Shown here: one piece after another, positions 8,831-18,828 of the stretch | Numbering within the stretch: the stretch's first letter is position 1 | How the letters are laid out: the number at the start of each line of letters is the position of its first letter | Assembly: GCA_016800925.1 (NCBI GenBank) | Contig: JABCPU010000698.1 | Coordinates: forward strand, 1 to 30,219 | Direction: 5' to 3' | DNA length: 30,219 bases | Source: Suillus spraguei | Taxonomy: Eukaryota; Basidiomycota; Agaricomycetes; Boletales; Suillaceae | The notes under the pieces: model-generated | Database searches by the model: none | What the model was told of the DNA's origin: nothing | Seen by the model: only the letters and a program-made list of their open reading frames with translations | Translations under genes and position numbers: made by a program

Positions 8831-9275
8831 AGGAGGACGAGACTGGTTGCAGACTGAGGGAGGACGAGACTGGCTGCAGACCCAGGCAGGACTAGATTGG
8901 CTGCAGACCCAAGCAGGACGAGACTGGCTGCAGACTCAGGTAGGGCGGGACTGGCTGCAGAGGATGGGACTGGCTGCAGACTTGGAGAGGATGGGACTTG
9001 CTGCAGATACAGGGAAGACGGCACTGGCTGCAGACAGAGGGAGGATGTAACTGGCTGCAGACCCAGGCAGGACGAGACTGGCTGCAGACAGGGAGGGAAA
9101 ATTTGGCTGCAGACCCGGGGAGGACGAGACTGGCTGCTGACAGAGGGAGGACGAGACTAGTCGCGGACCCGGGGAGAACGAGACTGGCTGCAGACCCAGG
9201 GAGGACAAGACTGGTTGCAGACCCAGGGAGGACGAGACTGGCTGCGGACTCGGGGAGTACGAGATTGGCTGCACA
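8831..9275 (+). repeat. 27-bp minisatellite at the end of the NACHT gene, about 17 copies
   Basis: The unit is a GGACGAGACTGGCTGCAG core plus ACCCAGGGA-like filler, 27 bp, encoding the 9-residue unit GRDWLQTQA in the frame of the NACHT continuation. The first five copies stay in that frame; shortened copies near 8955 and later shift it. Copies are imperfect, with changes in GACTGG, CTGCAG and the filler. Since 27 is a multiple of three, other frames and the minus strand also stay open. Confidence 0.9.
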
Positions 9276-10086
9276 GTCCCCACGGTCAAGAGTGGCAGTC
9301 CACTCCTGCGGCCTCCGTCTGGGTGACAATGGAAGAATTCTTGAAAACATCGGAAGTACTCAACGGGTATATCATTACCAGCGACCCGCCTTTACTGCCA
9401 GCTTTTCAAGTAATCCAGCAGATCAAGACTTTGCCAGATTTCTCAAGTGATCTGTAGCTGTGCGAACTGTGGAAGAATTCTATTCTGCTCCTGCAAAAAT
9501 ATGCCGTTAAAATTTTGAGTTGTACAACTTGTAGATCTATCGACGCATCAATAAATGCCTGAGTAACATGAGCGCTTGAGCAGTGCACTGCAACAATGTG
9601 ATGACTCTAGTGCTCATCAGCAAACCACAACGCTCTGTACATCCTCATTGGTGTTACCATAGATTATCTGGACAAATCTAAGCTTGCGAGTCTGTGGAGG
9701 GCACCGACAGTAAATTAGATGAATCCGAGGCACTGGCGCTTAACAAAGAAGGAATCTATCTGCTAGTATATGGGCGACTACCTGATACGCAACATGTGAT
9801 GCCATGTTAACGTATACACCCACCTAGTACTACAATCAGAATGCCAGAGCCCCTCACTCTCGAGTTGTTTCCTTAAGAACGAAGATGGCACATATCTAAC
9901 GAGTTGTTCAAGCTTTCCCCCTATTGACCGAATTGTATAGCCGTCGCTGCCTCGGTCAAAACAGAACTAACTATTGCAAACTATTACATGAGACGAGCCA
10001 CCAAAAAAAAGCAGGCTACAAGAACAGGGAGTGCATGGAGATCCAGGACTCCGAACACATAGTTAGGCGCATCAACTTCACATTCC
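9276..10086. other. no supported gene
   Basis: A short open segment after the repeat (9329-9457, from a VTMEEFLKTSEVL-like start to TAG) may be the last remnant of the NACHT gene, but I do not recognise it. From 9460 to 10086 I see only AT-rich intergenic sequence without clear genes or repeats. Confidence 0.4.
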
Positions 10087-11163
10087 TCAATCAAGTGTGT
10101 AACGTCCAGTGGCCGCGTCGCGTTTGAGGGTCCAAGTCGTGCTCTCAGGAAGCCTGGTGAGATCCTGCGACCAGATCGCATGGCTGGCGACAGCATCTCG
10201 TATAAGTGCAGTCTCTTCATAGTCCGACATAATGTAGGCGCGCAAGACCGGAGTGAACCGAGCAGTGACATGACTGCCATCCCTGTGTTTTGTACTGTGA
10301 GCACTCTGAAAAGGAAAGAGGGGAGAGAGAACACACCCAACATCGCAGAAGTAGAGCGCGGGCTTGGGCGTCAAGTCTCCTGGGTTCATAAAGCCTGGAG
10401 ACGAATAATACAATGAGGGGAAAGAAGAGGAGATGATGATGGTCACAAACCAACTGCCATGTCCTGAGTGGCCCCAGTGTTGTTTACGGCCTGCAGAACA
10501 CCAGGCGTTCCAGACTGAGGGGACTACACGAGATATTCGTGAGCGGTCAATCATAGAGATTAACGAAAGTTAGACTCACAGAGAAATGATAGACGTTGTT
10601 GGCCTCGGTCAGGAATGTTTTCTCGCTGACCTGCGTCATGACTTGCGTCGGTGCTAGGAATTGCAGAACAGACGAAAGTTGCTCACATTGATCTTAACGC
10701 TGGTTTCGGCGTCGATGATGTTTCCACCAGCGACCTGCGGTTTAGAGAAAGCAAGTCTATACATTAAATAAGCATCGTATATGAGCACCATCTGCGTCTT
10801 CTGTCTTACTGGTTCGTGTAGGTTGCGTGAGTCCTGTATTGCCCTAGAAAAAGCGGTCAAGTATAAGCTGGCAACTTGGAAACGAGAGAGTAGAAACACC
10901 CACCTGTCCTGCCGAATTTGCAGACCCTAAAAAATTGCAAGGTTTGGAATCGTCAGGGACAAAGTAAGCGGACTTACTTCCAGACTACGGAAAGAAGTCC
11001 TCGTAGAGGCCTTTCATGTCAGCATCGAAAGTAAGCATGATCGTTGTTTCCTTGCTGAGATCGTTGCTGCGAGACAACAGTGAGTAGGGTAAAAAAATAT
11101 AGAGTGATAGACCAAAGACGCTCACGACTGAAAGGTCAAGTTCCTGGTGAAGATGTGTGACAT
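10087..11163 (-). CDS. small intron-rich gene of unknown function
   Basis: On the minus strand, ATG at 11163 begins MSHIFTRNLTFQS; a GTGAGC donor at 11125 and CGCAG acceptor at 11067 join it to NDLSKETTIMLTFDADMKG. Later exons read GLQIRQD, RAIQDSRNLHEP, VAGGNIIDAETSVKIN, VSEKTFLTEANNVYHFS and SPQSGTPGVLQAVNNTGA. A last open block around 10087-10320 contains FTPVLRAYIMSDYEETALIR and ends TGRYTLD before a TGA at 10087. Introns are about 50-60 nt with good GT-AG ends. No signal peptide or membrane segment is seen; the beta-rich composition suggests a compact soluble protein. I do not recognise the family. Frames do not join cleanly at 10985-10990, where TAG follows FFP, so it may be broken or carry an unrecognised splice. 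Confidence 0.6.
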
Positions 11164-11452
11164 TGCTAAGGATAAAGTGTGCTAGTTAGGATTGAATGTG
11201 AATCGAAGAGCTCGAGTTCTGCAGTTAGTCTCAGTAAGGTCTTTTATAGGTTTCATGTAGGGTACTGTTGAAAGTTCCCGGTGAAAACGCAATATCCGGG
11301 CCCGGGCATGGTGCGATGGGATCCAATTATTTTATGGATTTGGACGTGATTTGGACGTGGATTTGGATGCTCATCACTTTGCCGCGTCGGAGTTTAATTT
11401 ATCGTTGTATCAACATTTGTAGTAGAATGTCACGAACCTTCGTGAAAACACC
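11164..11452. other. intergenic, no gene seen
   Basis: Contains a short imperfect repetition of GATTTGGACGTG around 11337-11372. Nothing else is recognised. Confidence 0.4.
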
Positions 11453-11811
11453 ATGCCATTTCAGACTGAACGCCAACAAGCTGCAGATTCAGTGCTTGAG
11501 GCATATGATGATCTTGCAGCACTAGTAGCGGAATCCCAAGTCCTCGTTGATCATATCTCTTCTATCAAGTTCTTCGGAAAGATCCGAGAGCTCCAACAGA
11601 GTCGGATGATGACCAGCGATGTATTTTGATGTGATAGACTACACTCGGACTCCGGAGATACCTTGACCTATTGTTAAGACTGGCGCCTTCTCCTTGTGGA
11701 TTGGAAATTTACGAGATTTTCAGAGCTTGTGTCCGGTTAACCCCTGATTGTTTTGACGTGCTTGTTGCTCTGGAGGATGATCCAGTGTTCTATAGCCAGA
11801 TGAGTTGTTGA
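11453..11811 (+). pseudogene. possible transposase N-terminal fragment
   Basis: A 58-codon ORF (11453-11629, starting MPFQTERQQAADSV) is helical and charged. About 70 bp later another short open stretch (about 11695-11811) reads IYEIFRACVRLTPDCF and then DVLVALEDDPVF. This resembles the N-terminal region that precedes the catalytic core in PIF/Harbinger-like DDE transposases of mushrooms, from memory of family style only. No catalytic DDE part is present, so at best it is a scrap. Confidence 0.3.
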
Positions 11812-11869
11812 CTGCATGGAAAAGAGCTACTGCCAGTACTGAGTAAACCGTTATGTAAGAGTAGTAACG

Positions 11870-12234
11870 TTGTGCGGTGTGTTTGAAGGTCCGACTCATG
11901 ATCAGCTGATTTCATTTTCGAAAATCCAAATAAAATTTTTGCCCCTATCTACAACGAGTTCCTCGGGCGCAATTGTGTCTGGCCATTGCATTCCCCGCGC
12001 TAACATTGCGTTCTATCCAAATCGTTCTTCGTCGATGGTAAATCGAAGACATTTTCCCTTGCGGCCTGCGTATGCAACCACATTTAACGGGTGTCAAGGG
12101 TTAACGCTGGCGCGCACCGTAGTCGACCTTCGAACGAGTCTTTTTGGTCACGGTCAATTGTACACAGCTTTGTCGAGAGTGAGATCGTCAAGAGACACAG
12201 GACAGCGCGAACATTGTATTTCCTGAATTGCTAT
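11870..12234 (+). pseudogene. C-terminal fragment of a Helitron PIF1-like helicase
   Basis: The frame carries the conserved end of Helitron RepHel helicases: RRHFPLRPAYATTFNGCQG (motif V-like, normally close to AMTINKSQGQ), then LTLARTVVDLRTSLFGHG and QLYTALSRVRSSRD (motif VI region). The Rep nuclease and Walker A/B parts are missing. The end of the ORF overlaps the truncated end of the DIRS-like element on the other strand. No CTRR-plus-hairpin Helitron terminus was identified. Confidence 0.75.
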
Positions 12235-12967
12235 TATAGACATCAATGTGTAGTGTATATGACATGGCGGTATCGGTGATAGTGAGTGTGTGTCGTAAAG
12301 GCACCTTCCGGTAAGTCTGACGGCTGATTGCATCTGGCCAGGTCAATTCTCCAAGACGTTGGAGTGTTGCAAAACCGGTGAATAACAGAGCAAGGAAGAG
12401 ACTATCATCATGTTGCAGTGAAGAACCAAAAAACAAGCGCACACGTTGCAAGTCATCCACACACAAAGGTAACTTCCTTTGTATTGGTTTTGACATACGG
12501 CGTTTGCAACCACGGAGAGTCCGTGCAATCAAGGGTGAACGTCGCGCGGCCCGTACCATGGGGTATGTGTCCTCTAGCCGACTGGCGATGCCCGAAAGAT
12601 ATGAGTCAACTGACCGAGGTTCAATATGGTGTGATAACCATACAACATAAAAAGATAATGTATCCACTGTGGGATCAATAGGGAGGTGGTGCAGCCGACA
12701 GAAAGTGATGTAAGAGTTGAGATGTGAGTCGTAAACAGACGCAGTAGTGGAATCAATAGCAAAACCAAGCGCCACTGAACGTTCGTATAAGAGACGCTCG
12801 TGTGTCCAGGCTGCCTGGATGATAGTGAAACTTGCATCATTTTTTTGCTGCCCCCAGCGCATTCCGAGGGGGTTTGAAATCAAAAAAGCTGGCATCTGGT
12901 GCCAACTCCAAAACTCTTTCGTTTTGCAAACGTGAGAGTGCGTCGGCAACCATATTCTCACATCCAC
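12188..12967 (-). pseudogene. tyrosine recombinase, truncated (DIRS-like)
   Basis: The N-terminal core-binding domain is well kept: a helix with LNSYITFCRLHHLPIDP, then SVDSYLSGIASRLED and ARTLRGCKRRM. The start of the catalytic domain follows (LLFTGFATLQRLGELTW), including the first catalytic arginine in QRLGEL. The HxxR and tyrosine parts are absent because the ORF runs into unrelated sequence at about 12235. It overlaps the RNase H ORF by about 130 bp in another frame. Confidence 0.75.
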
Positions 12968-13451
12968 TAATGTGCCCTACACGTAACTCCACCTCATACT
13001 CGAGTAGAACATCCATTGCTGAGAGCATGATGGAATTATAAGGAGGATGCGCACGGAGAGAGTTGAACATCGACACTGTATTTGTGTTATCGGTGTATAT
13101 GAGCATTCGGGGTGGGACTTCTGTCATGTTAGGGATTGCGTGAATTGCGGAGCAAACCGCCAATGCTTCAAAGAAAAAGATGGTGTTTTTAGGAGCATCC
13201 GCAGGCAAAGATGATTGACCCGCAAAGTTATCATGAGGGAACCAGAGACCCATTCCTACACCAGATGCGTCGGTATAAGCAACCACGACATCATCAGATG
13301 ATGGATCAAAATCCAAAGATTTGTAAAACATGAGCCCTGGTAAATGTTCCTGGTTTGAGCAAAGGGAAAATATTGAAACTCCATTCGCACCATCCGGCAA
13401 GCTGTTGATATTCACGAAGCGTCCAACGATAGTTTTTACAGGCAAAGTCAC
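12837..13451 (-). pseudogene. RNase H domain of the DIRS-like element
   Basis: The frame has the RNase H acidic residues in order: D in VVAYTDASGVGMG, E in FFFEALAVCSAIH, D in MLIYTDNTNTV, and a C-terminal GHISGCENMVADALSR, the typical end of retroelement RNase H. It follows the RT in a different frame, so a frameshift lies between 13306 and 13451. Confidence 0.75.
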
Positions 13452-13985
13452 GTAGATCCTTGATCAACTCATTCTTTTTGTGCCTCGGCAAAGTAGCAGA
13501 CATAGCGTTAGGGTCGACGTCGAAACCAATAATGGTCAGAGTTGAACCAAAGAGTTGTTTGGGACGATCATGAGGGATTCCGAGCTCGTCCCAGAGTTGT
13601 AACAGACGAGTCTGTTTCTCAGGGTAGTCAGTTTGATAAGGCGGATAGTACAACATACGCTCTGCTAGCTCAAATGAAAAAGAGTCGTCCATATAAAGTT
13701 TAAGAGCATCGATAAGCATGCGATGAATTGCAATCCAAGTGACCAGTGACATAAACGAGATTCAGACCTTAGGGGATCCTCGTCCTCCAAAGTTATTGCA
13801 ACGATCCACATGACGTTGACCTTGTACCGTTAGCACTTGCTTGGTTTGCCACAGCGGGTGCATAGGTAACCGCCGAAAAGCTTGAGAAACATCCGATTTA
13901 AAAAGGACCAATTTATCATTAGGATGTTCTTGTCAAAATTGCAGCAGGGAAGCACCAAGCGAATGCAAACCGTCAAGTTTGGTGC
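13306..13985 (-). pseudogene. reverse transcriptase palm of the DIRS-like element
   Basis: One frame from about 13985 to 13306 carries GLHSLGASLLQF, motif A with LFKSDVSQAFRRLPMHP, a QRHVDRCNNFGGRGSP segment and motif C YMDDSF at about 13687-13698, followed by thumb sequence. Two in-frame TGA codons (13933-13935 and 13762-13764) break it. Both sit where related elements usually have an amino acid (probably CGA and TGG), so they look like recent C/G-to-T/A changes. Confidence 0.75.
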
Positions 13986-14132
13986 CTCTTGTTGGAATAT
14001 TTAGTGACGAGCTCGACTCGGAAGGAGCCGAAACGGTGGCTTAAACCTTAAATCGTCGGTGGATAAATACAGTAGCTAGTTTTTGTGTACGCTACGCGTT
14101 TGTTAGCGGGTTCCCTGTACAATCGAGTTAGA
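13986..14132. other. about 145-bp insertion inside the DIRS-like RT
   Basis: The RT alignment to the family expectation is interrupted here: no frame continues between LRHVVEV (ending 14133) and the next RT block. The segment, read on the plus strand, begins near a TGTTGGAATATT, a start common in fungal LTRs, but no matching CA end or target duplication is found. Confidence 0.35.
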
Positions 14133-14617
14133 TCATACTTCGACGACGTGTCTGAGACTTGCGGATAACTCAATACCTCTAACGGCATCTGAATCAATCA
14201 TGGAGTTCAGCGAGTATTCTCCTGCTGTGTGATCCACTACAAGGCGTAGTTTATCTGGATTGGGTTTAGGGACGGTATGCATTGGCACACTGTACATTCC
14301 GGGGAATAAATCTGGACCAAAAGACTCTGATACACGTCCAAGACGTATTTCTTCTCGTAGCTGTTCCTCAATAAACTTTTCTTGATCCGCTGATTTTGCA
14401 CAGGTGTGCATTGAGTTATTGTTTATAGAGGGATATGACTCATCTGAAGCATCTGTCCATGGCCAAAAACCTTCACATAAGGCTCGACACACCACAAAAC
14501 GAAAGGTTGATTTGGATGGTCAGCAAGGAGAACTTGAAACTGATCAACGTTGATCGGTGTTACTATTTTGAAGAGATCTGGATGATTGCATACTGTGCGG
14601 GCTGCATCACTGTCCAT
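14133..14617 (-). pseudogene. N-terminal RT region of the DIRS-like element
   Basis: Two overlapping frames together give HPDLFKIVTPINVDQF, a DHPNQPFV stretch, then VCRALCEGFWPWTDA, FGPDLFPGMYSVP, a VPKPNPDKLRLVVDHTAG block and SLNSMI. This is the conserved region that opens the RT in fungal DIRS-like elements. A frameshift near 14495 separates the two parts. Confidence 0.7.
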
Positions 14618-15011
14618 AAGGTAAGTAGGAGCTCTGGGACAGGATCCGCATACTCTGTAGAACGTGCGGTTGGGCTAAATGAATTATCGGCTGGCGACCA
14701 AATCAGCCCTCGGCAAAACGCGGACGTTTAAGGTATTTTTCAGGCTGATTTAGTGTTCCCATCCTCATGATGTTTTGTTTTGACATGACGACGGGCACAG
14801 ATACATCCATTTTGTTCGACATTGCAGACGTGTGCGTAACGACAGGTGGCTGCACTGTGTGTGCATTCACCATTATTCCATTTACAGCAGGGTTCTCATT
14901 TGGTGACATTTTCTCGACCTCCTCCAGTGGATTTGTTAGATTCCTCCGTTTCATTATGCAGTCTTGCTCCAGTGGAGAAGTGAGAGCTGTAGATGTCCCT
15001 GAAGCACTCAA
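14618..15011 (-). pseudogene. gag-like N-terminal region of the DIRS-like element
   Basis: ORF 15011-14703 (102 codons, MSASGTSTALTSP start) ends RPRFAEG and stop. A frame just after it reads IWSPADNSFSPTARS, the usual proline-rich linker before the RT. Low complexity and no zinc motif are visible. Assignment rests on position. Confidence 0.5.
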
Positions 15012-15021
15012 AGTCTGACAA

Positions 15022-15495
15022 TGTTACAGTCGTACGTGCCCCTATTCATTTTCCCTTTATACTCTTACTGTATATCACGTCACATGACTCTGACTCATAT
15101 GCTCAACGCATCTGTACAAAACATGCCTTCCTTATTAGGATACGCAGTTACATTCTCACGGTTACTTGGTCTGTGCGCACACATTGGCTTATTTAAGCAC
15201 AGTGTACTTGTAGTAAATTCCTTACTTTAATCTTACTGGGTTTTACCTGGAATCTCCTTCGCTTAGGTCTCCAACCTAAGTCGTCTTGAATCGTCTCTAA
15301 GTCTAAGCACTCCTTAGCCTTAGTCCCTATTCTTGCAGAACTTCTAAGACTTGTCTTAGAGCCGAACCCTTGATCGTACTCGGAACGCGTTCCTTGTAAC
15401 TTTCACCTTGTCCTTCTTTGGACATTGTAAGAACTTCCCAGCAGACCGCCTGTGTCTTTTCACTGTCGCTGGTGACGCCACCCCAGTTCGTAACA
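15022..15495 (+). repeat. 5' LTR of element A (hybrid)
   Basis: 474 bp, begins TGTTAC and ends GTAACA. The first 120 or so bases differ from the 3' LTR at about 19 positions, the remaining 355 at only about 5, suggesting that the two parts come from different LTR copies. Confidence 0.92.
15190..15234 (+). promoter_or_regulatory. LTR promoter: TATA-like box and predicted transcript 5' end
   Basis: TATTTAAG at 15190-15197 lies 34 bp upstream of ACTTTAATCTT (15224-15234). The latter is the exact reverse complement of the putative PBS at 15497-15507, so the R region should begin at about 15224. The same pair of signals is found in the LTR at 22175 and in the LTR at 23293. Confidence 0.6.
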
Positions 15496-15496
15496 A

Positions 15497-15507
15497 AAGA
15501 TTAAAGT
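15497..15507 (+). other. primer-binding site (self-priming type)
   Basis: AAGATTAAAGT starts two bases after the LTR end. It is complementary over all 11 bases to the predicted 5' end of the element's own RNA at 15224-15234, as in the Tf1/sushi group where the mRNA's first 11 nt prime minus-strand synthesis. I saw no obvious tRNA-like match. Confidence 0.65.
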
Positions 15508-15676
15508 CACCCGATCGTCGACTATCCAGTCTTCGACCCTGAACCCCGAACTAGCATACACGTACGCTGAGCAGACTGTCAAGAGAAGCCCTCTGACAAA
15601 AGACAAGCCCTGACGGACAGCAAGACAGCGCGTGTAGGCATCGAGAAAGTATAACTCATCAGACGAATCAGCAAAC

Positions 15677-16513
15677 ATGGCAACCAAAGAATTCGAATAC
15701 AAGATCGGCCAGCCAAAAGCTTTTGATGGAGATCGCGACAACTCTCACGAATTTATCCAGTCGTGCAATCTTCATTTTGATATCAACGAAAAGCTTTACG
15801 CAACCGACAAGCAGAAGATCATTTTCATAACATCCTTCAAGACCGAAAGGAATGCCAAATCCTGGAAAGAACAATTCCTTGACCATGCTCAATCAACCGA
15901 CACCTCTGGACAAAAAGTTGGTTATGGGACAATGGTGGATTTTATGAAAAGCTTTAAAGAAGCCTTTGAGCCAGTGGATACCAAAGGAACTGCACTCACG
16001 AAACTCAGGGATCTCAAACAAGGAACAGGAGATCTTCACACTTACATCGCTGATTTCGAGGCACTTGCAGCCAAGGCTCATATCACCGATAATGCAACAA
16101 AGATCCAATTCTTCCAAGATGGCCTGAGTTGGGGTATCCTTACAAAGCTTTTCGCACTAGGAGATGTCTCCGAAGTATTTCGAGACGTTGTGCTGCAATG
16201 CGTTTCCATTGACAACTCCTATCACCGCCTTCAAGCCATGAGGACACGTCATGCTCCACAACAAAAGAAGAAGAACTATGTAAATGCACGGTACATTCCG
16301 AACCGTGATTCCAATGCAATGGTCGTAGATCGAATCTCCGATACGGAGAGATCCAAATGCATGAAGAAGGGACAATGCTTCGGATGCAAGAAAACAGGAC
16401 ACTGTATTCATAACTGTCCTGACAGAAAGAAGAAAACCCCACTCCGACAAACTGAAGTCAAAGAAGAAGATGAAGATGAAGAAACTGTGAGGCGGATTGT
16501 AGAGGATTTTTGA
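15677..16513 (+). CDS. Gag polyprotein, element A
   Basis: 278 codons, intact. The N-terminal and central capsid-like region (start MATKEFEYKIGQPKAFDGD, then an FITSF and SWKEQFLDHA region) is typical of Retrotrans_gag proteins. A CCHC zinc knuckle, CFGCKKTGHCIHNC, lies at residues 234-247 with C234, C237, H242 and C247. It ends in a lysine- and then glutamate-rich tail (KKKTP, EEDEDEE) and VRRIVEDF before TGA 16511-16513. Gag should form the virus-like particle and bind the element RNA. Pol lies in the -1 frame and overlaps here. Confidence 0.92.
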   Translation: MATKEFEYKIGQPKAFDGDRDNSHEFIQSCNLHFDINEKLYATDKQKIIFITSFKTERNAKSWKEQFLDHAQSTDTSGQKVGYGTMVDFMKSFKEAFEPVDTKGTALTKLRDLKQGTGDLHTYIADFEALAAKAHITDNATKIQFFQDGLSWGILTKLFALGDVSEVFRDVVLQCVSIDNSYHRLQAMRTRHAPQQKKKNYVNARYIPNRDSNAMVVDRISDTERSKCMKKGQCFGCKKTGHCIHNCPDRKKKTPLRQTEVKEEDEDEETVRRIVEDF

Positions 16514-17151
16514 CTTGGAGAAACAAAGATTCGATGTATGTTTCTCCTAATGTATTACTAAGACTTGTATGTGCTGTAGGTGAAAGAAAAGAACTTCGCG
16601 TCCCTATCACCCTTCACTCGTGTACTCGCTTGAAATCTGTCAATACCACCGCCGTCATTGATTCAGGAGCGGCAGGAACATTCATTTCCGAGGAGTTTGT
16701 GAAACTCCATCAAATCACACGACAAAAACTCAAAACACCATTTCAAGTTACTATGGCTGATGGAACTCTCATCAAAAAAGGACCAATCACACACTACTGT
16801 CTCCTAGTGGTCAAAATTGATGAACGAACCATGTATGGGAAATTCAACATCACCAAACTAGGAAGAAGGGATCAAATCCTTTTGGGAATCCCATGGTTAT
16901 GCGCAATGAACCCAAGTATAGATTGGGCCGCTGAGACACTTGTCCTTCCCCGAACAACAAAATCAGATGAAATCGAAATTGATATGGATATGGATCGGAA
17001 GAAGAATGGACTACCCTCAGCCTTCAATGGTCATTCTAAGAAATGGGAACATTCCCGACTTCTGAGATCCCTCGTCATCCCTCTTGAGCTAGAACCGGAA
17101 GTACAAACACCACACACCACCAATCCTACTCCACGTGTACAACTTCCATGA
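16510..17151 (+). pseudogene. Pol N-terminal part, aspartic protease, element A
   Basis: The frame is open from 16480 and is -1 relative to gag. There is no ATG at its start, so it is probably reached by frameshifting. The retropepsin motif AVIDSGAAGTFIS contains the catalytic D, followed by an ILLGIPWL flap-end motif. TGA at 17152-17154 ends the ORF. In element C the same codon is CGA, in CCG-CGA, so both CpGs have changed (CCA-TGA). The frame continues open after the stop through a charged linker. Confidence 0.85.
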
Positions 17152-17154
17152 CCA

Positions 17155-18828
17155 GTATCACCGATTCCCCGTGCGGAAAAGCGTAAGAATGACTCCGAAC
17201 CCGAGCATCGGGCCGGACAAGAGCCTATTGAGCAACAGCCAATAGAAGAACAGAAGTATGGAAAAAGAAAAGCCGAAGAGGAGATCCCCGGACAAGATAC
17301 CAATGTGCCAAAGTTATCCAAGTTCTATGTACCTCCGAAAACTCTTCAACATACCCCCTTGGCTTCGATAGAAGAAACCCCCGATGAAGAAGAACCCATA
17401 CCCTCGTTGATCCCAACAGAGGATGATGACCAATTTAACACCATGCAAGATGTCTGGCATGCACCAGAAGTGCAAGAGATTTCTTCCTATGAACTTGGAG
17501 ATGGAGAATTCCTTGTGGAATATGATATTGATAGAGTCAGTATGAGAATCATCGAAGAAGTATCCATGGATACACCCCTTACACATGATGGAACTTCTCG
17601 ACTCGAACAACTCTCCAACTACTCCGCAATTCCCCTCCCTCCTCCAAAGTACAGTAACAAGGCTCAAGAATTCACCACGGATGAAAAGGAAAAGAAAAAG
17701 AAATCCTTCGAAGAACTGATCCCGGACTATTTGCACGATTTTGCAGACATCTTTGCTAAAGATGGACTGAACAAACTACCTCCCGAATGCCCTGGTATCG
17801 ATCATCGGATTGACACTAAACCCGGTTTCATCCCTTGTACGTCTAAGGTTTACCCGCTATCGGAAAAAGAACGCGCTGCCGTCAAAACGTTTATTGATGA
17901 AAATGTTGTGAAAGGTTTCATCTCAGAATCGAAATCACCTCAAGCCAGTGGCTTCTTCTTTGTGGGAAAGAAGAGTGGAGAATTGCGTCCCTGTCAAGAT
18001 TATCGCTACATCAATGATTGGACAGTCAAGAACGCTTACCCGCTCCCACTCCCTATCTCCCTTGTCGCACGCCTTCATAATGCACAGTTCTTCACGAAAA
18101 TGGATATTCAGTCTGGTTATAACAATATTTGCATCCATCCCGATGATCACTGGAAAGCTGCTTTTACTATGGAATTCGGCCTTTTTGAACTGAACGTTAT
18201 GTTCTTTGGCCTTTGCAATTCCCCAGCTACTTTCCAAGCATATATGAATCATACCTTCCAACAGGAAATCAATGAAGGATGGATGGTTATCTACATGGAT
18301 GATATCCTGATTTTCTCTACAACTATGGAAGAACATCGCGAACGGACAAGACGGGTTTTGATGAAAATACGAAAAGAACGTCTGTTCTTGAAACCGGAGA
18401 AATGCACCTTCGATGCAGAAGAAGTGGAATACCTCGGAATGATAATTCGTCCTGGACAAGTTGCTATGGATACCGCTAAGACCAAGGGAATCTCCGAATG
18501 GCCAGTCCCAAAATCTGTAAAAGATGTTCGGTCATTCCTTGGTTTTTGCAACTTCTACCGCATGTTCATTTCCCATTATTCTGACATCGCCCAACCTCTT
18601 ATCGATTTAACAAAGAAAGATAAGGCCTTTGATTGGTCAACCGAATGTATGGACACCTTTGAAGAATTGAAACGATGCTTCACATCCCAACCGGTACTCC
18701 GTAACCCTGATCCTTCCCGACAATTTGCTATTGCCACCGATGCTTCACTCGTACAACTGGTGGAGTTCTCTTGCAGACTGATGAAAATGGCGTTTATCAT
18801 CCATGTGCATATCTCTCGCAGTCTTTGA
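17155..18828 (+). pseudogene. Pol: linker and reverse transcriptase, element A
   Basis: Same frame as the protease part. After a linker rich in E, P and K come DYLHDFADIFAKDGLNKLP, the RT fingers (VGKKSGELRPCQDYRYIND), motif A with FFTKMDIQSGYNNI, and motif C YMDD at 18292-18303. The start of RNase H (FAIATDASLV) is followed by a shift: relative to element C, one G is missing just after GTA at about 18753, and the frame ends at 18828 out of register. Confidence 0.85.

Larger units (their letters stand above)
12188..15016 (-). mobile_element. decayed DIRS-like (tyrosine recombinase) retrotransposon
   Basis: Reading leftwards from about 15011: a gag-like start, RT N-terminus, RT palm, RNase H and tyrosine recombinase, the order known for DIRS-type elements, which insert through a tyrosine recombinase rather than an integrase. 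The element is cut at both ends: the recombinase lacks its catalytic C-terminus at the Helitron junction (about 12235), and the right side is interrupted by the 5' LTR of gypsy element A at 15022. No inverted or split direct terminal repeats are visible. Confidence 0.75.

Noticed and set aside
8831..9275. WD40 or other known sensor repeats behind the NACHT domain
   Set aside because: The unit is 9 residues, far too short for WD40 (about 40), ankyrin (33) or TPR (34).
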